Assembly: GCA_015206785.1 (NCBI GenBank)
Contig: JADEZQ010000006.1
Location: forward strand, 1-64,000
DNA length: 64,000 nt
DNA from: Quinella sp. 2Q5
GTDB lineage: Bacteria > Bacillota > Negativicutes > Selenomonadales > Selenomonadaceae
Reading direction: 5' to 3'
In this document: positions 7,967 to 18,900 of the stretch, piece after piece
Numbering within the stretch: position 1 is the stretch's first letter
How the letters are laid out: the number at the start of each line of letters is the position of its first letter
Position numbers and translations under genes: made by a program
The notes under the pieces: generated by a model
The model's database searches: none
What the model saw: only the letters and a program-made list of their open reading frames with translations
What the model was told of the DNA's origin: nothing

Positions 7967-9952
7967 TCAGAACGACGTGCCGACGGAGAAATGGAACCTG
8001 CCGCCCTGAGAGCCGCGCCCGTAATCCAGACGCAAAGGTCCCATCGGCGTGTTCAACGCGACGCCAATGCCCACGCTCGCCTTGAAGTTGTGCGGGCTAA
8101 AGCCGCCGTCCCACGCCGTGCCGAAGTCCGTGAACAGCGCACCCTGAATTTTCTTCGCCAGCGGGAAGCGATATTCAATCGAGCCGAGAATCATTCGGTT
8201 GCCGCGGAATTGGTCGTCGCGGTAGCCGCGCAAGGAGCCTTGACCGCCGACGCGAAACTGGTTGAATTCCGTCAAGTCGCCGCGTCCATAGCCGACCATG
8301 CCGCGTATCGCCCAAACCTGATCGTGGTCGCCCGCCCTGCGATAATTTTGGTGGTCGAGCGAAATTTTCTGGAAGTCAAAGTCCCCGCCGAAAGCCCCAA
8401 TCTCCAGCGCGATGTTGACCTTGTTGCCTTCGGTGGGCATGTAAATATTGTCGCGGGTGTCGGTGATATGTTCGAGGATAATTGAGCGCGTGAGCCCGAA
8501 ATTTTTCCTGCGCCAATCGTCGTATGCCGAGCCTTCGCGGTTGCCGGCGTTGCCGCTGGAGACGTGGCGGACGTACTTGTCCTTGCGGTTGCGGAAGGTG
8601 ATGTAGTTGGTGGAATATTCGCTGACGGGTCGGCTGAACGTGAACTCACCGCCCGAATATTTGCGCATGTATTCTTCCTTGAAGTCGCCGTGCGTATCGT
8701 AGTCGTTGTAGGAATACGTGCGGTTGTAAAGCTGGATGCGGAAGGCGGTCTCGTGGCGATCCATCCACGGGTGGCGATAGGTGAAGTTGTAACCATGAGC
8801 GTCGGTCTCGTCGCCGCTCTTTTCGTAGATGACTTGAATCAAGTCGCCGCGCCCGCGGAAATTCGTATCGCTCACTGAAACCATGCCGATGATGCCGTCG
8901 GACGTTGAGTAGCCCGCGCCAATGCCGAAGGTGCCTGTGCGTTTCTCTTTGACGTTGACCTCCATGATGACGGCGTTGGGTTCAATGCCGGGGTTCATCT
9001 TGATGTTGACGTCCTCAAAGAAGCCGAGATTGTAAACGCGTTGCATTGAACGGCGGGCGAGCTTGGCGTTGAACGGCGTGCCTGGCTCTTGACGCATTTC
9101 GCGCAGGATAACCTTGTCCTTGGTCTTCTTGTTGCCCTTGACGGCGTAGCCTTCCAAAATGCCTTCGCTGATCTTGAGCGTGATCACGCCGTCGGCGTCC
9201 ATGTTCATATCGGTGACCTTCATGAGGATAAAGCCTTCGTTGTGATAATCCTCCTGAATCTTGGCGATGTCGTCGTGCAAGGTGTTGCTGTTCAAAATCT
9301 CGCCGCGTTTCATCGTGATGAACTCGTCAAGCTCCTCGTTGGTGTAGAGCGTGTTGCCCGTAAAGACGACGTCCTTGAGTATGGCGTTTTCCATGACGTG
9401 GAAGGTGATAACCACGCCTTCGGGTATAGTCTCGAACGTCTGATAGACTTCGTAGAAGTAGCCCGTGTTCATCAAGGCGTTTCTGTCGCGCAGTGCAGCC
9501 GACGCGCTGAAGGTGTCGCCGACGTTCTCAGTGACCGCCATTTTGACTGTGGGGAGCGTCGCGGGACCCGCGCCTTCGAACTCGATATCGACGATGGTCT
9601 TGCCTTCGAATTGGCGCATGTAATCCAAGAGGACGTAGTCGGTCTGCGAACGATAGGGTTCGGGCGGCGGAGTCTTCGGCTTAGCAGTTTCCGTCGTCGG
9701 TGCAGATGTTTCCGTCGGTGCAGATGTTTCCGTCGGCTTAGATGTTTCCGTCGGCTTAGATGTTTCCGTCGGCTTAGATGTTTCCGTCGGCTTAGATGTT
9801 TCCGTTGTCGGCGTGGAAGTTTCCGTTGAAGTCTCGAATGGTTTGCCGACTTCGGGAGCCGCTTCACCAACACCGAACCCGAATATCACAGGCATCGCCA
9901 TAGCCGCCGCAATCAGTGTTGCACGCCGCCGCGAAATTTTTTTTGCTCTCAA
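7967..9952 (-). CDS. bamA: Outer-membrane protein assembly factor BamA (Omp85 family)
   Basis: About 660 residues: a signal peptide (ATLIAAAMAMPVIFGFGVG), a Thr/Pro/Glu-rich tandem-repeat linker, three POTRA domains (from about YVLLDYMRQFEGKTIVDIEF, AILKDVVFTGNTLYTNEEL, and ILEGYAVKGNKKTKDKVILR), then the 16-strand barrel with the VRGYRD-like lid motif (SLRGYRDDQFRGNRM) and a C-terminal Phe (HFSVGTSF). It inserts beta-barrel proteins into the outer membrane. Start choice: GGAGG at 9961-9965 points to TTG at 9950-9952 (8-base spacing). The upstream in-frame ATG at 9970 lacks a ribosome site and overlaps that GGAGG. It lies just downstream of tamB, as in other diderm Firmicutes. Confidence 0.94.
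   Translation of the reverse strand: MRAKKISRRRATLIAAAMAMPVIFGFGVGEAAPEVGKPFETSTETSTPTTETSKPTETSKPTETSKPTETSKPTETSAPTETSAPTTETAKPKTPPPEPYRSQTDYVLLDYMRQFEGKTIVDIEFEGAGPATLPTVKMAVTENVGDTFSASAALRDRNALMNTGYFYEVYQTFETIPEGVVITFHVMENAILKDVVFTGNTLYTNEELDEFITMKRGEILNSNTLHDDIAKIQEDYHNEGFILMKVTDMNMDADGVITLKISEGILEGYAVKGNKKTKDKVILREMRQEPGTPFNAKLARRSMQRVYNLGFFEDVNIKMNPGIEPNAVIMEVNVKEKRTGTFGIGAGYSTSDGIIGMVSVSDTNFRGRGDLIQVIYEKSGDETDAHGYNFTYRHPWMDRHETAFRIQLYNRTYSYNDYDTHGDFKEEYMRKYSGGEFTFSRPVSEYSTNYITFRNRKDKYVRHVSSGNAGNREGSAYDDWRRKNFGLTRSIILEHITDTRDNIYMPTEGNKVNIALEIGAFGGDFDFQKISLDHQNYRRAGDHDQVWAIRGMVGYGRGDLTEFNQFRVGGQGSLRGYRDDQFRGNRMILGSIEYRFPLAKKIQGALFTDFGTAWDGGFSPHNFKASVGIGVALNTPMGPLRLDYGRGSQGGRFHFSVGTSF
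9705..9806 (-). repeat. 18-bp tandem repeat in the bamA linker
   Basis: Five 18-base units run from 9705 to 9794, followed by a degenerate sixth. They encode alternating KPTETS and APTETS hexapeptides between the BamA signal peptide and POTRA 1. Four units are nearly identical, so copy number probably varies by slippage in steps of six residues without breaking the frame. Confidence 0.93.
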
Positions 9953-9986
9953 CAATGAATCCTCCTTCATCAGTGGCCGCGTGCCA

Positions 9987-12900
9987 CTAGAATTTATATC
10001 GCGCTTCGAGGCTGAAGATGTAATCCTTGCCTTCGCGTTCGATGGTGAAACCGAGGTTGTCGTTGAAGTCGTATTGCAGACCATAGCGATTGACTTTGTG
10101 GCTGCCGAAGCCGCGAGTATAGCGAACCATGAGTTTGTCGTTGATGTATTTGCCGATAGTGACGTTGTAGTCGTATTCGTCGTGCTTGCCCTGTTCGGCG
10201 GGGCTGTGGCTTTCGAACATGGAACCGGAGCCGCGGGCAACCTTGAGCTGGTCGATGCCGAGCGAACGTTTCAAGGCGTCTTCGATTTCGGAGATTATGG
10301 TCATCTGCAAACCGATTGCCAGGGCGTCTGCGGCGGACAGATTGTTTCCTCCGCGGGAATACGCCTCGCGCAGTGTCAGCAACCGCAAAATTTCCGTCTC
10401 GTTCATTTCGGGGCTGGAGGTCAGCTTGAAGGTCATCTTGTCGGGCGGACCGTCCACGTACAGGAAAATTTTCGTGCGGTCAATCTTCGTCTCTGCCAAA
10501 AGGTGCAACGACGGCATGAAGGTGCCAAATTGATTGAAGTACGCCTCGCCCTCCCGAATATTAAACACTGATTCAAGATAAGTCAAGGTGCCGCCGCGTT
10601 TGGCAGTGATGGTGCCCGAAGTCTTTGGATGGTCGCTTGTGCCTTGGAAGGTCGCCGAGCCGGTCAGGTACAAGTCGAAGAGCCGCGAGCTGTAGAAATG
10701 AACTTTGTCGCCGAGATTAACCGTGACGTCAAGTATCATGTTGGGCATGGAGCTGTCGTCGTCGGGCAGGCTCGGCAGACCGATGCGGCAGTGATCCAAA
10801 TCGACTTGCCCGGAAATTTTCGGCAGGTGCCAATGCATAAGTTCGCCTTCGGTGAAGTTGAACGTGGCGTTGAGCTTGCCGCGGAAAAGGTCTTCGTAAT
10901 CGATGTCCAGTTCGCGCGCGACGAAGTCGAAATTGTAGTTGGTCAGTTCCAACGCGGGGAAGCTGAAGCCGCCCGTCAGGTCGAAGGTGCCCGCGCCGAT
11001 GTTGCCCGAAAATTTTTCGATGTCGAATCTGTCGCCGCGGAAGACCGTCGCGATGTTGATGTGTTCGATGAGCTTGCGCATGCCCTTGATTTTGACGGAG
11101 CCGTCGATGAGAGAAATTTTCCCGTCAACGAGAGGATGCGCCGCGGTGCCGGTGATTTTGACGGAGCCTTCGAGATTGCCCACGCCGAAAGAAACTTGCT
11201 TGCTCATCACGGGCAACAGGCTCAAGTCCGCGCCGTCGAGCGAAACCGTAACGTTCAGCTGTTCGTCGTCGGGCAGAGCCTCTTTCGTGCGGGCAGTCAA
11301 CGCTTTCAACGGGACGAAGCCTTGAGCGCGTGCGCCGTAAATTTTTCCGCTGAGCTCGCGCTGAACAACCAGTTCCTCGATGTTGACGCGCCAATTGCGC
11401 AAAGTGAAATGCCCGCGCAGAAGATCGAACGTGGAGCCGCGAATGCCGCCCGTCGCCGTCAACATGACGGAGCCCGCGGGATTGTCCACGGTGCCGCCGA
11501 TTTGAGCGTCGATGTTGCTCGTGCCGACCATGTCGACATCAAAGCCCGCCGCCTTGCTGAAAATGCCCAGAGCAATTTCCCGCGCTTCAAGCTTCATGTT
11601 CAACGCGCCGCCCAAGTCCGCCGTGCCGAGCAGATTAATCGTGCCCTTGTCGCCCTGGTGACCGTTGAGCTGATTGACGGTGATGACGTTGTTGGCAAGA
11701 CCGGCGTCGATGATGATGTCGTGGATGTCGTAGCCTGCGAAGGTGCCGCGCAGAATCTCGCCGCTCAAAGAGCCGGTCGGACGCGCGAAGGTGCCGCTCA
11801 AAAAAATTTGGCTGTTGAGCGTGCCGGTGATGAGGTCGGTTTCTTTGTCCGCCATAGTCAGCAGATGAGAGATGTCCGCGCCCGTGACTTCGACCGTGCC
11901 GTTGATTGCTTCGCTGTCCAAGTTCGTCGCCACGTGAACTTTGTAGGAGGCGTCGCCGTCGCGGAAGCTGAAGTTATCCAACCAAACGTCGGAGCCGCGG
12001 CTCGTCAGGTGCCCGTAGACGTCGGTTATCGTCACACCGTTGAGATTGATCGTGTCGGCTTTGAGTTCGCCGTCGAAGAGCGGGACGTCGGGCGTGCCGC
12101 GAATCAACCCCTCAAACGTCGTGTGACCTTCGGCAATGTAGCCTTCGGGGAACTTTGCCTTGAAGCGTTCGAGCCGAATGTCCTTGCCGCGCACGACGAA
12201 GTTCATCTCGCGCGTGGTCTTGTCAATGGTGCCGTCCAGAACCATATCGACCATCGGCGAGGTGATCTCGAAGTCCTGAAGGCGCAGCGTGTCTCCTTCC
12301 AGAAAATAATCGCCGTGCATGTCCGTGAGCAGGAAGCCGCGATAGCTGCCACGGTTGAACTTGATGTTGCCGACGAGCTGTGGATTGTCGAGCGTGCCGC
12401 TGACGGTGACGGTGTTGCTGACGTTGCCGGTAATCGGTTGGTCGGGAGCGACGAGCGCGGCAATATCCTCGGCGCGGACGTCGGTGGTGTCGAGCTTGAT
12501 GTTAACGCGGCGTTCGCCCGTCAAACCGACAGAGCCTTCGACGACCGTCCACTTGAGCTTGCCGTCGCGTTCAAGGTTGAATTTGTCGATGTGCACGCCG
12601 TCGAGACTGCCGGAGGCGACAAGCTGAATCGAATCGAACGGTTGCTTGAAAATTTTTCCCGCGAAGTGTGCGCTGTCTTCCACGCGATCAACAGCGGACA
12701 GTTCCAGCGCGACGGCGGGATTGGCGGCGTCGCCGTGCACCGTGCCCTTGAAGTCGGCTAGCCCGCTCATGTCCAGCGCGTCGTCAAAATTCCGCAGGAT
12801 AGACATATCGACGTGCGCACCATAGAAATCCAGATCGAGTTGGCTCAATTTGCTGACGGTGCCTTCCAAACCGAGCGTGCCGCCGTGTGGAAGGTTCGCG

Positions 12901-14378
12901 GTCAAGTAATCGATGGTGATGTCTTCGTCGCGGAAATAAAAAGAGGCGTTCGCCTCGTTGACGTGCAGACCTTCGACGTCGAGATTCGTCGCGCGGGCGT
13001 TGCCGTAAAGTTTGATGTGTTTGACGTCGCCGCCGATGCCGTTGACGCCGATGTCGGCAGAAATTTTTCCGCTGATATTCTGTTCGGCGTCGGCAAAGGC
13101 ACACAAAGTCGCCGCGTCCAATCCGTTCGCCTTGATGTTGGCATTGAACGACAGATCGCCCGTACGGATCTCCGCGGTGCCGGTGACGTTGCCGCCGAAA
13201 GTTCGCGCACTGGTATCGAACAGGTAAATCATGTCGCCGACGAAACGCAAGCGAGTGCTGATGTTAGTGGCGGACAGTTCACCGTAGCCGAGCCGGTCAG
13301 AAAAAATTTCCGCGTCGACCTGGGGATTGGTTGCGGTGCCGACGAGATGAGCGCGAACGGAGCCTGCGCCTTCTATGCCGATGTCGGTGAGGATGGCGGC
13401 GGGCGCGAAGTCGTCGGCGGTGGCGTGAACATCAAAAAAAACTTCGTCGGTGTCCAGGCGCACGGTGCCCGATGCCGCGGCGTGCTGAGCGTTGGCGGCG
13501 GCGGTTGCGTCGAAGATGATTTCGCGTTCGCTGAAGGTGACGAGCCCGTTGATGTCGGTGACGTCGGTCTGTTCCACGTGAACGGAAGCGTCGGCGATTT
13601 GGGTCGTGCCCGTGAACGTCAAAGCTTCCCCGCGGCGCAAAAGATGAATCGATGCGTCACGAGCTTTGCCGCCGAGAATTTCCACGCCGTCGGGAATTTT
13701 GTCGGGGGGCAGGAACGGCAACACCTTGGCAAAAAAAATCTCGTCGACCGCGGCGTTGATGAACTGACTGTCCTTGCCGAGCGTGCCCGAAACTTTCACG
13801 GACGAGCCGAGAGTTTTGGCGGTGGCTTCGGCGGCGATGGCGTTCATGTCGGCGCAGTCGGCGGCGGCGGAAATTTCTTCGACCGAAATATTTTTCCCGT
13901 CGAACGCGGCGTTCAACGTGCCGTCGTGCAAAAAAATTTTCGCGCCGAAAGTTGATTCGCCTTCGCTCTCGACGCTGATGTCGTCCACGTTCCATGAGCT
14001 TTCGTCGCGCTGAGTGATGTTGACGGTCGCGCCGTTGACGTGAATCTCATCCAACGCGGCAACCGGGTCGTCGGTCAGCGTCAGCAGTTTGAACTTAATC
14101 TTCGCTTCGTCTGCGCGGGCAATGAGTTCGTCGCGCTTGTCGAAAATTTCCACGTCGCGAATGGTGATGTCGCTGTCTTCGTTCGATTTGAGGAAACGAA
14201 CTTCGCCAACTTCAACGCCGCCGATTTTGACGGGCACACCGAGCTTTTGCGTGGCAATTTCCTCCGCGCGGGTCATGGCGTGTTCAATGATTGTCGCCCG
14301 CTGTGAATTTATGTAAAGCCCGCCGCCGACTGCCAAGACGGTCAACGCGCCGCCGAGGATCTTGAAGAGTTTGAGCAC
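9987..14378 (-). CDS. tamB: TamB-family inter-membrane transport protein (DUF490)
   Basis: A 1463-residue protein with one N-terminal membrane anchor (LKLFKILGGALTVLAVGGGLYI), a long run of beta-rich AsmA/TamB repeats, and the C-terminal DUF490 domain (about 1100-1463; TFKLTSSPEMNETEILRLLTL, ending FSLEARYKF). TamB proteins span the periplasm as a hydrophobic groove and are linked to phospholipid transport and outer-membrane protein assembly. GTG at 14376-14378 is chosen because GGAGG lies 8 bases upstream; the longer frame would start inside tolC without a site. It sits between tolC and bamA in one transcription unit. Confidence 0.93.
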   Translation of the reverse strand: MLKLFKILGGALTVLAVGGGLYINSQRATIIEHAMTRAEEIATQKLGVPVKIGGVEVGEVRFLKSNEDSDITIRDVEIFDKRDELIARADEAKIKFKLLTLTDDPVAALDEIHVNGATVNITQRDESSWNVDDISVESEGESTFGAKIFLHDGTLNAAFDGKNISVEEISAAADCADMNAIAAEATAKTLGSSVKVSGTLGKDSQFINAAVDEIFFAKVLPFLPPDKIPDGVEILGGKARDASIHLLRRGEALTFTGTTQIADASVHVEQTDVTDINGLVTFSEREIIFDATAAANAQHAAASGTVRLDTDEVFFDVHATADDFAPAAILTDIGIEGAGSVRAHLVGTATNPQVDAEIFSDRLGYGELSATNISTRLRFVGDMIYLFDTSARTFGGNVTGTAEIRTGDLSFNANIKANGLDAATLCAFADAEQNISGKISADIGVNGIGGDVKHIKLYGNARATNLDVEGLHVNEANASFYFRDEDITIDYLTANLPHGGTLGLEGTVSKLSQLDLDFYGAHVDMSILRNFDDALDMSGLADFKGTVHGDAANPAVALELSAVDRVEDSAHFAGKIFKQPFDSIQLVASGSLDGVHIDKFNLERDGKLKWTVVEGSVGLTGERRVNIKLDTTDVRAEDIAALVAPDQPITGNVSNTVTVSGTLDNPQLVGNIKFNRGSYRGFLLTDMHGDYFLEGDTLRLQDFEITSPMVDMVLDGTIDKTTREMNFVVRGKDIRLERFKAKFPEGYIAEGHTTFEGLIRGTPDVPLFDGELKADTINLNGVTITDVYGHLTSRGSDVWLDNFSFRDGDASYKVHVATNLDSEAINGTVEVTGADISHLLTMADKETDLITGTLNSQIFLSGTFARPTGSLSGEILRGTFAGYDIHDIIIDAGLANNVITVNQLNGHQGDKGTINLLGTADLGGALNMKLEAREIALGIFSKAAGFDVDMVGTSNIDAQIGGTVDNPAGSVMLTATGGIRGSTFDLLRGHFTLRNWRVNIEELVVQRELSGKIYGARAQGFVPLKALTARTKEALPDDEQLNVTVSLDGADLSLLPVMSKQVSFGVGNLEGSVKITGTAAHPLVDGKISLIDGSVKIKGMRKLIEHINIATVFRGDRFDIEKFSGNIGAGTFDLTGGFSFPALELTNYNFDFVARELDIDYEDLFRGKLNATFNFTEGELMHWHLPKISGQVDLDHCRIGLPSLPDDDSSMPNMILDVTVNLGDKVHFYSSRLFDLYLTGSATFQGTSDHPKTSGTITAKRGGTLTYLESVFNIREGEAYFNQFGTFMPSLHLLAETKIDRTKIFLYVDGPPDKMTFKLTSSPEMNETEILRLLTLREAYSRGGNNLSAADALAIGLQMTIISEIEDALKRSLGIDQLKVARGSGSMFESHSPAEQGKHDEYDYNVTIGKYINDKLMVRYTRGFGSHKVNRYGLQYDFNDNLGFTIEREGKDYIFSLEARYKF

Positions 14379-14397
14379 GGCGAGCACCTCCGAGCAA

Positions 14398-15903
14398 TTA
14401 TTGGAACGCGGCGTTGCGTTCGCCGTGGTCAACGCTCTCTGACGGCAACGGCGAATCGTTTTCGAAATCAATCATCACAACCGGAGCGACTTCTTCGGCT
14501 TCGGGCACGGCGGAGGCTTCGGCAGTAAGCGCGGCGTCTTCGCGGCTCTCGGCGGCCTTCTTGCCCTTCTGTTCGCTTTCAATGTAGCGCACGACATCAA
14601 TTTCGACGGGCACGCCCATATATCTATCGAGCGAGGCTTTGGCGGTGTTGTAGTTGTAAAGCGCGGTGAAGTAATTTGAACGGGCCTCTGTGAGTTTGCG
14701 GGAAGCGTCCATGACGTCTAGGTTGGTGCCGACGCCCGCGGCGTAACGAACCTGCGCAATCTTGTAGTTCTCTTCGGCAAGAGTAACGGACGCTTGGGTC
14801 GTGCCGATATTTTTTTCGGCGGCGTGCAGTTGCAGGAAGTATGATTGCACTTCGAGCTGAATTTGTTCGCGGGTCTGCGCGGCGACTTCCTTTGCGCGGG
14901 TCAGTGCGGCATCCGCCTGATTGACTTGTGCGCTGGTTATGCCGCCGTCAAAAATATTCCAGCTCATGCTCAAGCCCGCAGTCCATTGGTCGGTTGTCTT
15001 GCCGCTTGCGAAGTGTTCAGTGGTGAGCCCCTTGCTTATCTCGGCGTTGATGCTCGGACGCCAGCCTGCCTTGGCGGATTTTTTGGCGGACTCTGCCTGC
15101 TTGACGGCGTAATCTGCCATAGCGGCGTCAGCTCGGTTTTCCAAAGCGTAGGCGGTGCAGTCACCCAACTTCAAATCGTAGCGGCGATAGGTCAGCGTGT
15201 CTTGCGGGCGGATAATCGTGTCGGCGGGCAAGCCGATGTAATTGTTCAGCTCGGCGACGGCGACATCGTAGCGGTTTTGAATGTTGACGAGATTCTGCTG
15301 AGCGTTGGCAAGCTCAACCTGCGATTCGAGGACGTCAACCTTGGCGACGGTGCCGACGCGGAATTGAGCGTTGACGTTGCGCAGATGTTCCTGCAACGTG
15401 AGAACTTCCTCTTCGTAGACGTTGATGAGGTTGCGATATTGCAGCACGTCGAAATAATAAACCGTGGACTGCAAGCGGACGGTCTGCATCGTGTTTTCCA
15501 ACGACAGATCGGCCGAGCTCAAAGCGTAGCGTGCCGCGCGACGACCTTCCTTGAGCCGCCCGCCCTGATAGATGGGCATGGTCAGCGAGCCGCTGTTGGA
15601 GAAGGCGTTGTTGTCTTCGCCGCCGTAATAAATACCGCCGCGACGCATAGCACTCAAGCTCCACGACAGGCGCGGGTTTGTTTGACGGCGCGCTTCGCTC
15701 AAGTTCCAATAAGCCTGTTCGCGTTCGGCAATGGATTCTTTAATTGTGCGGTTGTTTTCAAAGGCGCGTTGAATCGTTTCGTCGAGCGTGACGTTGACGA
15801 TGTCGGCCGCCTCCGCCGCCGCAGTAACCGCCGTCATCCCCGCCACGAGCAGAGCCGCCAGCTTTCTGCGAAAATTTTTCTTGATGCGGTTGGAAATTCT
15901 CAT
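14398..15903 (-). CDS. tolC: TolC-family outer-membrane efflux protein
   Basis: A 501-residue protein with a signal peptide (LAALLVAGMTAVTAAAEAA) and two outer-membrane-factor repeats, each with long helices (ERFASERE-like IKESIAEREQAYWNLSEARR; and SYFLQLHAAEKNIGTTQASV, then VRYAAGVGTNLDVMDASRKL). It forms the trimeric outer-membrane duct of tripartite pumps. The C-terminal about 60 residues form an acidic Ala/Glu-rich tail. ATG 15903 follows GGAGGAG. It lies directly downstream of the RND pump genes, so it probably completes that pump. Confidence 0.93.
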   Translation of the reverse strand: MRISNRIKKNFRRKLAALLVAGMTAVTAAAEAADIVNVTLDETIQRAFENNRTIKESIAEREQAYWNLSEARRQTNPRLSWSLSAMRRGGIYYGGEDNNAFSNSGSLTMPIYQGGRLKEGRRAARYALSSADLSLENTMQTVRLQSTVYYFDVLQYRNLINVYEEEVLTLQEHLRNVNAQFRVGTVAKVDVLESQVELANAQQNLVNIQNRYDVAVAELNNYIGLPADTIIRPQDTLTYRRYDLKLGDCTAYALENRADAAMADYAVKQAESAKKSAKAGWRPSINAEISKGLTTEHFASGKTTDQWTAGLSMSWNIFDGGITSAQVNQADAALTRAKEVAAQTREQIQLEVQSYFLQLHAAEKNIGTTQASVTLAEENYKIAQVRYAAGVGTNLDVMDASRKLTEARSNYFTALYNYNTAKASLDRYMGVPVEIDVVRYIESEQKGKKAAESREDAALTAEASAVPEAEEVAPVVMIDFENDSPLPSESVDHGERNAAFQ

Positions 15904-15965
15904 CTCGATCTCCTCCTTAGGAACTAGGAACCAGGAACCAGTTGCCGGTTCCCGTTCGCTAAAAT

Positions 15966-18900
15966 TTATTTTGTTGCCGCCGAATGCTGACTGGCTTCCA
16001 AAACTTTATCTTTCTTGCCGAAAAGTTTCTGCACGATCTTCTGAACGATTACGAAGAACACGGGTATCAAAAATATCCCCAGGAAGGTCGCGACAGTCAT
16101 TCCGCCGACGACCGCCACGCCCATGGAGTTGCGAGCAGCCGAGCCCGCGCCGGAGGCTGTCGCCAGGGGAAGGCAGCCGATTATGAACGCGAACGACGTC
16201 ATCAGTATCGGGCGCAGACGCAAGCTTGCCGATTCCAGAGCCGCCTTGATTGCATCCATGCCCTTATCGGTGCGGACTTTGGCGAATTCGACGATGAGTA
16301 TTGCGTTTTTCGCCGCCAACCCCATGATCATTATCACGCCGATTTGCATGTAAATGCTGTTCTGAAAGCCGGGGTTGCCCACGCCGAGTGTGTTCGTGTA
16401 GACGTTCAAGACGAATTCCGACAACAGCGCGCCGAAGACTCCCGTCGGCACCGTCATCAACACCGAGAACGGCACCGACCAGCTTTCGTAGAGCGCGGCG
16501 AGGCACAGGAATACGAACACCAACGCCAACGCCATAACCTGACCCGTGGAGCCCGAAGCTTTCTGCTCTTCGCGAGATTGCCCCGACCATTCCACAGCGA
16601 AACCCGTCGGCGCGACTTGGTAGACGACTTCAGTCAACGCCGCCATCGCCTGCCCCGATGAGTAGCCATCAGCCGGTTGCCCTTGAATCAGCACGGAGCG
16701 TTTGCCGTTGAAGCGAGTGACCTGCGTCGTGCCGGTGTTGAGCTTGTGACTTATCAGCGTGTCGAGCGGAACGATTTGACCACTCGCGCTCTTGACGAAC
16801 ATGAACTTGAGCATGTCGACTTCGCCGCGGAAGTAAACGTCCGACTGCATGACGACTTTGTACGTGCGACCGAACCTGTTGTAATCGTCGACTTCCATGC
16901 CGCCGAAGTTGACTTGCAACGCGCTGTAAACGTCCGACAGCTGTACGCCGAGCATTTCGATTTGTTCCTGATCAATGTCGTATTTGTAGCTGGGCGAAGT
17001 CACGTTGAACGTCGTCATCACGCCTTGCAGTTCGGGGCGAGTGTTCGCCGCCTTGACGATTTTGTCGGTTATGTCGGAGAGTTCGCCGTCAGAGTGGCTT
17101 TCCAAATCGATCAGTTGCATTGTGAGCCCGCCGACTTGACCGAGCCCCGGCAGCGCCGGCGGATTGAACGGGATGACAAACGCTTCGGGCGCGACGCCGT
17201 TGCCGACGACGAAAACATTTTGAAGCGCAACCTGCACTGATTCTTCGACGGCGGTACGTTCAGCCCAGGGGTGCATGCTAATGAACAGTGCCGCGGCAGA
17301 AGACTTCGTGCCGTTGGAAATTACGTCGTAGCCAGCGACTGAGATGACGTTTTTTATACCGGGCACGTTCTCACGAATGGCGGCGGCTACCCTGTCCGTC
17401 GTCATTGACGTGCGGTTGAGCGACGTGCCTTCGGGCAACATAACGCCGGCGACGAAGTAGCTTTGATCCTCGTCGGGCACGAAAGTCGACGGCAAAACTT
17501 TGAACAGCAGACCCGTCAGCCCGCAGACAATCAGCATGAAGATTACCGCGAGCTTTGAACCGGAGATGACCTTGGCGACGACACCGACGTAAGAATTTTT
17601 CGTGCGGTCGAACCAGTTGTTGAAGGCGTCAAAAAACTTGCTGAAGAAATTTTTCTTGCCGTGCTCGTGTGGCTTGAGGATTATGGCGCAAAGTGCCGGT
17701 GTCAACGTCAACGCCACGAACGCCGACAAGCCCATTGACACCGCGATTGTCAGGGCGAACTGCCGATACAAAATGCCGGTCATGCCGCCGAGGAAAGCTA
17801 TCGGAATGAACACCGCAGACAAGACAAACGCTATCGCCACGACGGGACCTTGCACTTCTGCCATTGCGACTTCGGTTGCTTCAACGGGATTGAGCCCGCG
17901 TTCCATGTGCTGTTCGACGTTTTCTATGACGACGATTGCGTCGTCGACAACCAGACCGATTGCCAAGACCATTGCGAACAAAGTCAGCGTGTTGATTGTG
18001 AAGCCGAGCACCGTGAACGCCGCGAACGTCCCCAGCAATGACACAGGCACCGCCAAGAGCGGAATTATTGTCGCGCGGAAACTCTGCAGGAAGATGAAGA
18101 TGACCAGCACGACGAGCACCAGAGCCTCAAAGAAGGTGTGAGCGACCTCCTCAATCGAGGCTTTGATGAACTCTGTGTTGTCGAGGACTTGACCGTACTT
18201 TATGCCTTCGGGCAAATTTTTTTCTGCCGCGGCGAGGATTTGTTTGACTTCGCCGATTGTCTCAAGGGCGTTGGCGTCGCTCGTCAGGTTGATTATGAAC
18301 GGCACCGAAGTATGCCCGTTGAACTTGCCGACGTAAGTATTCGACTTTTGACCGATTTCGACACGCGCCACGTCTTTTAAGCGAACGAACGCACCTGCGA
18401 CGCCGGTCTTCAAGATGATGTTCTCGAATTGTTCGGGCGTCTCCAGTCGTCCTTGAATTTGACCGGTGTATTCCTTCTCTTGACCTTGAGCCACGGGAAG
18501 CTTGCCGATTGCACCCGCCGCGGCTTGAGCGTTCTGCGTCTTGATGGCGTTCTGAACGTCGGCGACAGTCAAGCCGAAGTTTGCGAGCTTTTCGGGATTG
18601 ATCCACACGCGCAAGGCGTAATCCGCGCTCAAGACTTGAACTTGCCCGACGCCCTTAACGCGCTTGAGATCGTCGGCGATGTAGATGTCTGCGTAGTTCT
18701 TGATGAACGCCGTATCGTAGAGCCCGTTGTCGCAGTAGAACGCGAAGATCATTGACATATCCTGCGAAGACTTTGCGGTCGTCACGCCGGAGGCGATAAC
18801 GGTTTCGGGCAGGTTGGCGTTGGCGGAGGCGACGTTGTTCTGAACTTTGACGGAATCCATGTCGCCGTCCGAGCCGACTTCAAAATAAACGCTGAGCAAG

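Noticed and set aside
10629-12761. A 710-codon open frame on the plus strand
   Set aside because: It is antisense to tamB; the composition mirrors the codon pattern of the real gene and no domain or ribosome site is present.
15919-15941. Short GGAACCAGG-type tandem repeat between acrB and tolC
   Set aside because: Only three short imperfect units; no evidence of a function beyond a minor hairpin.
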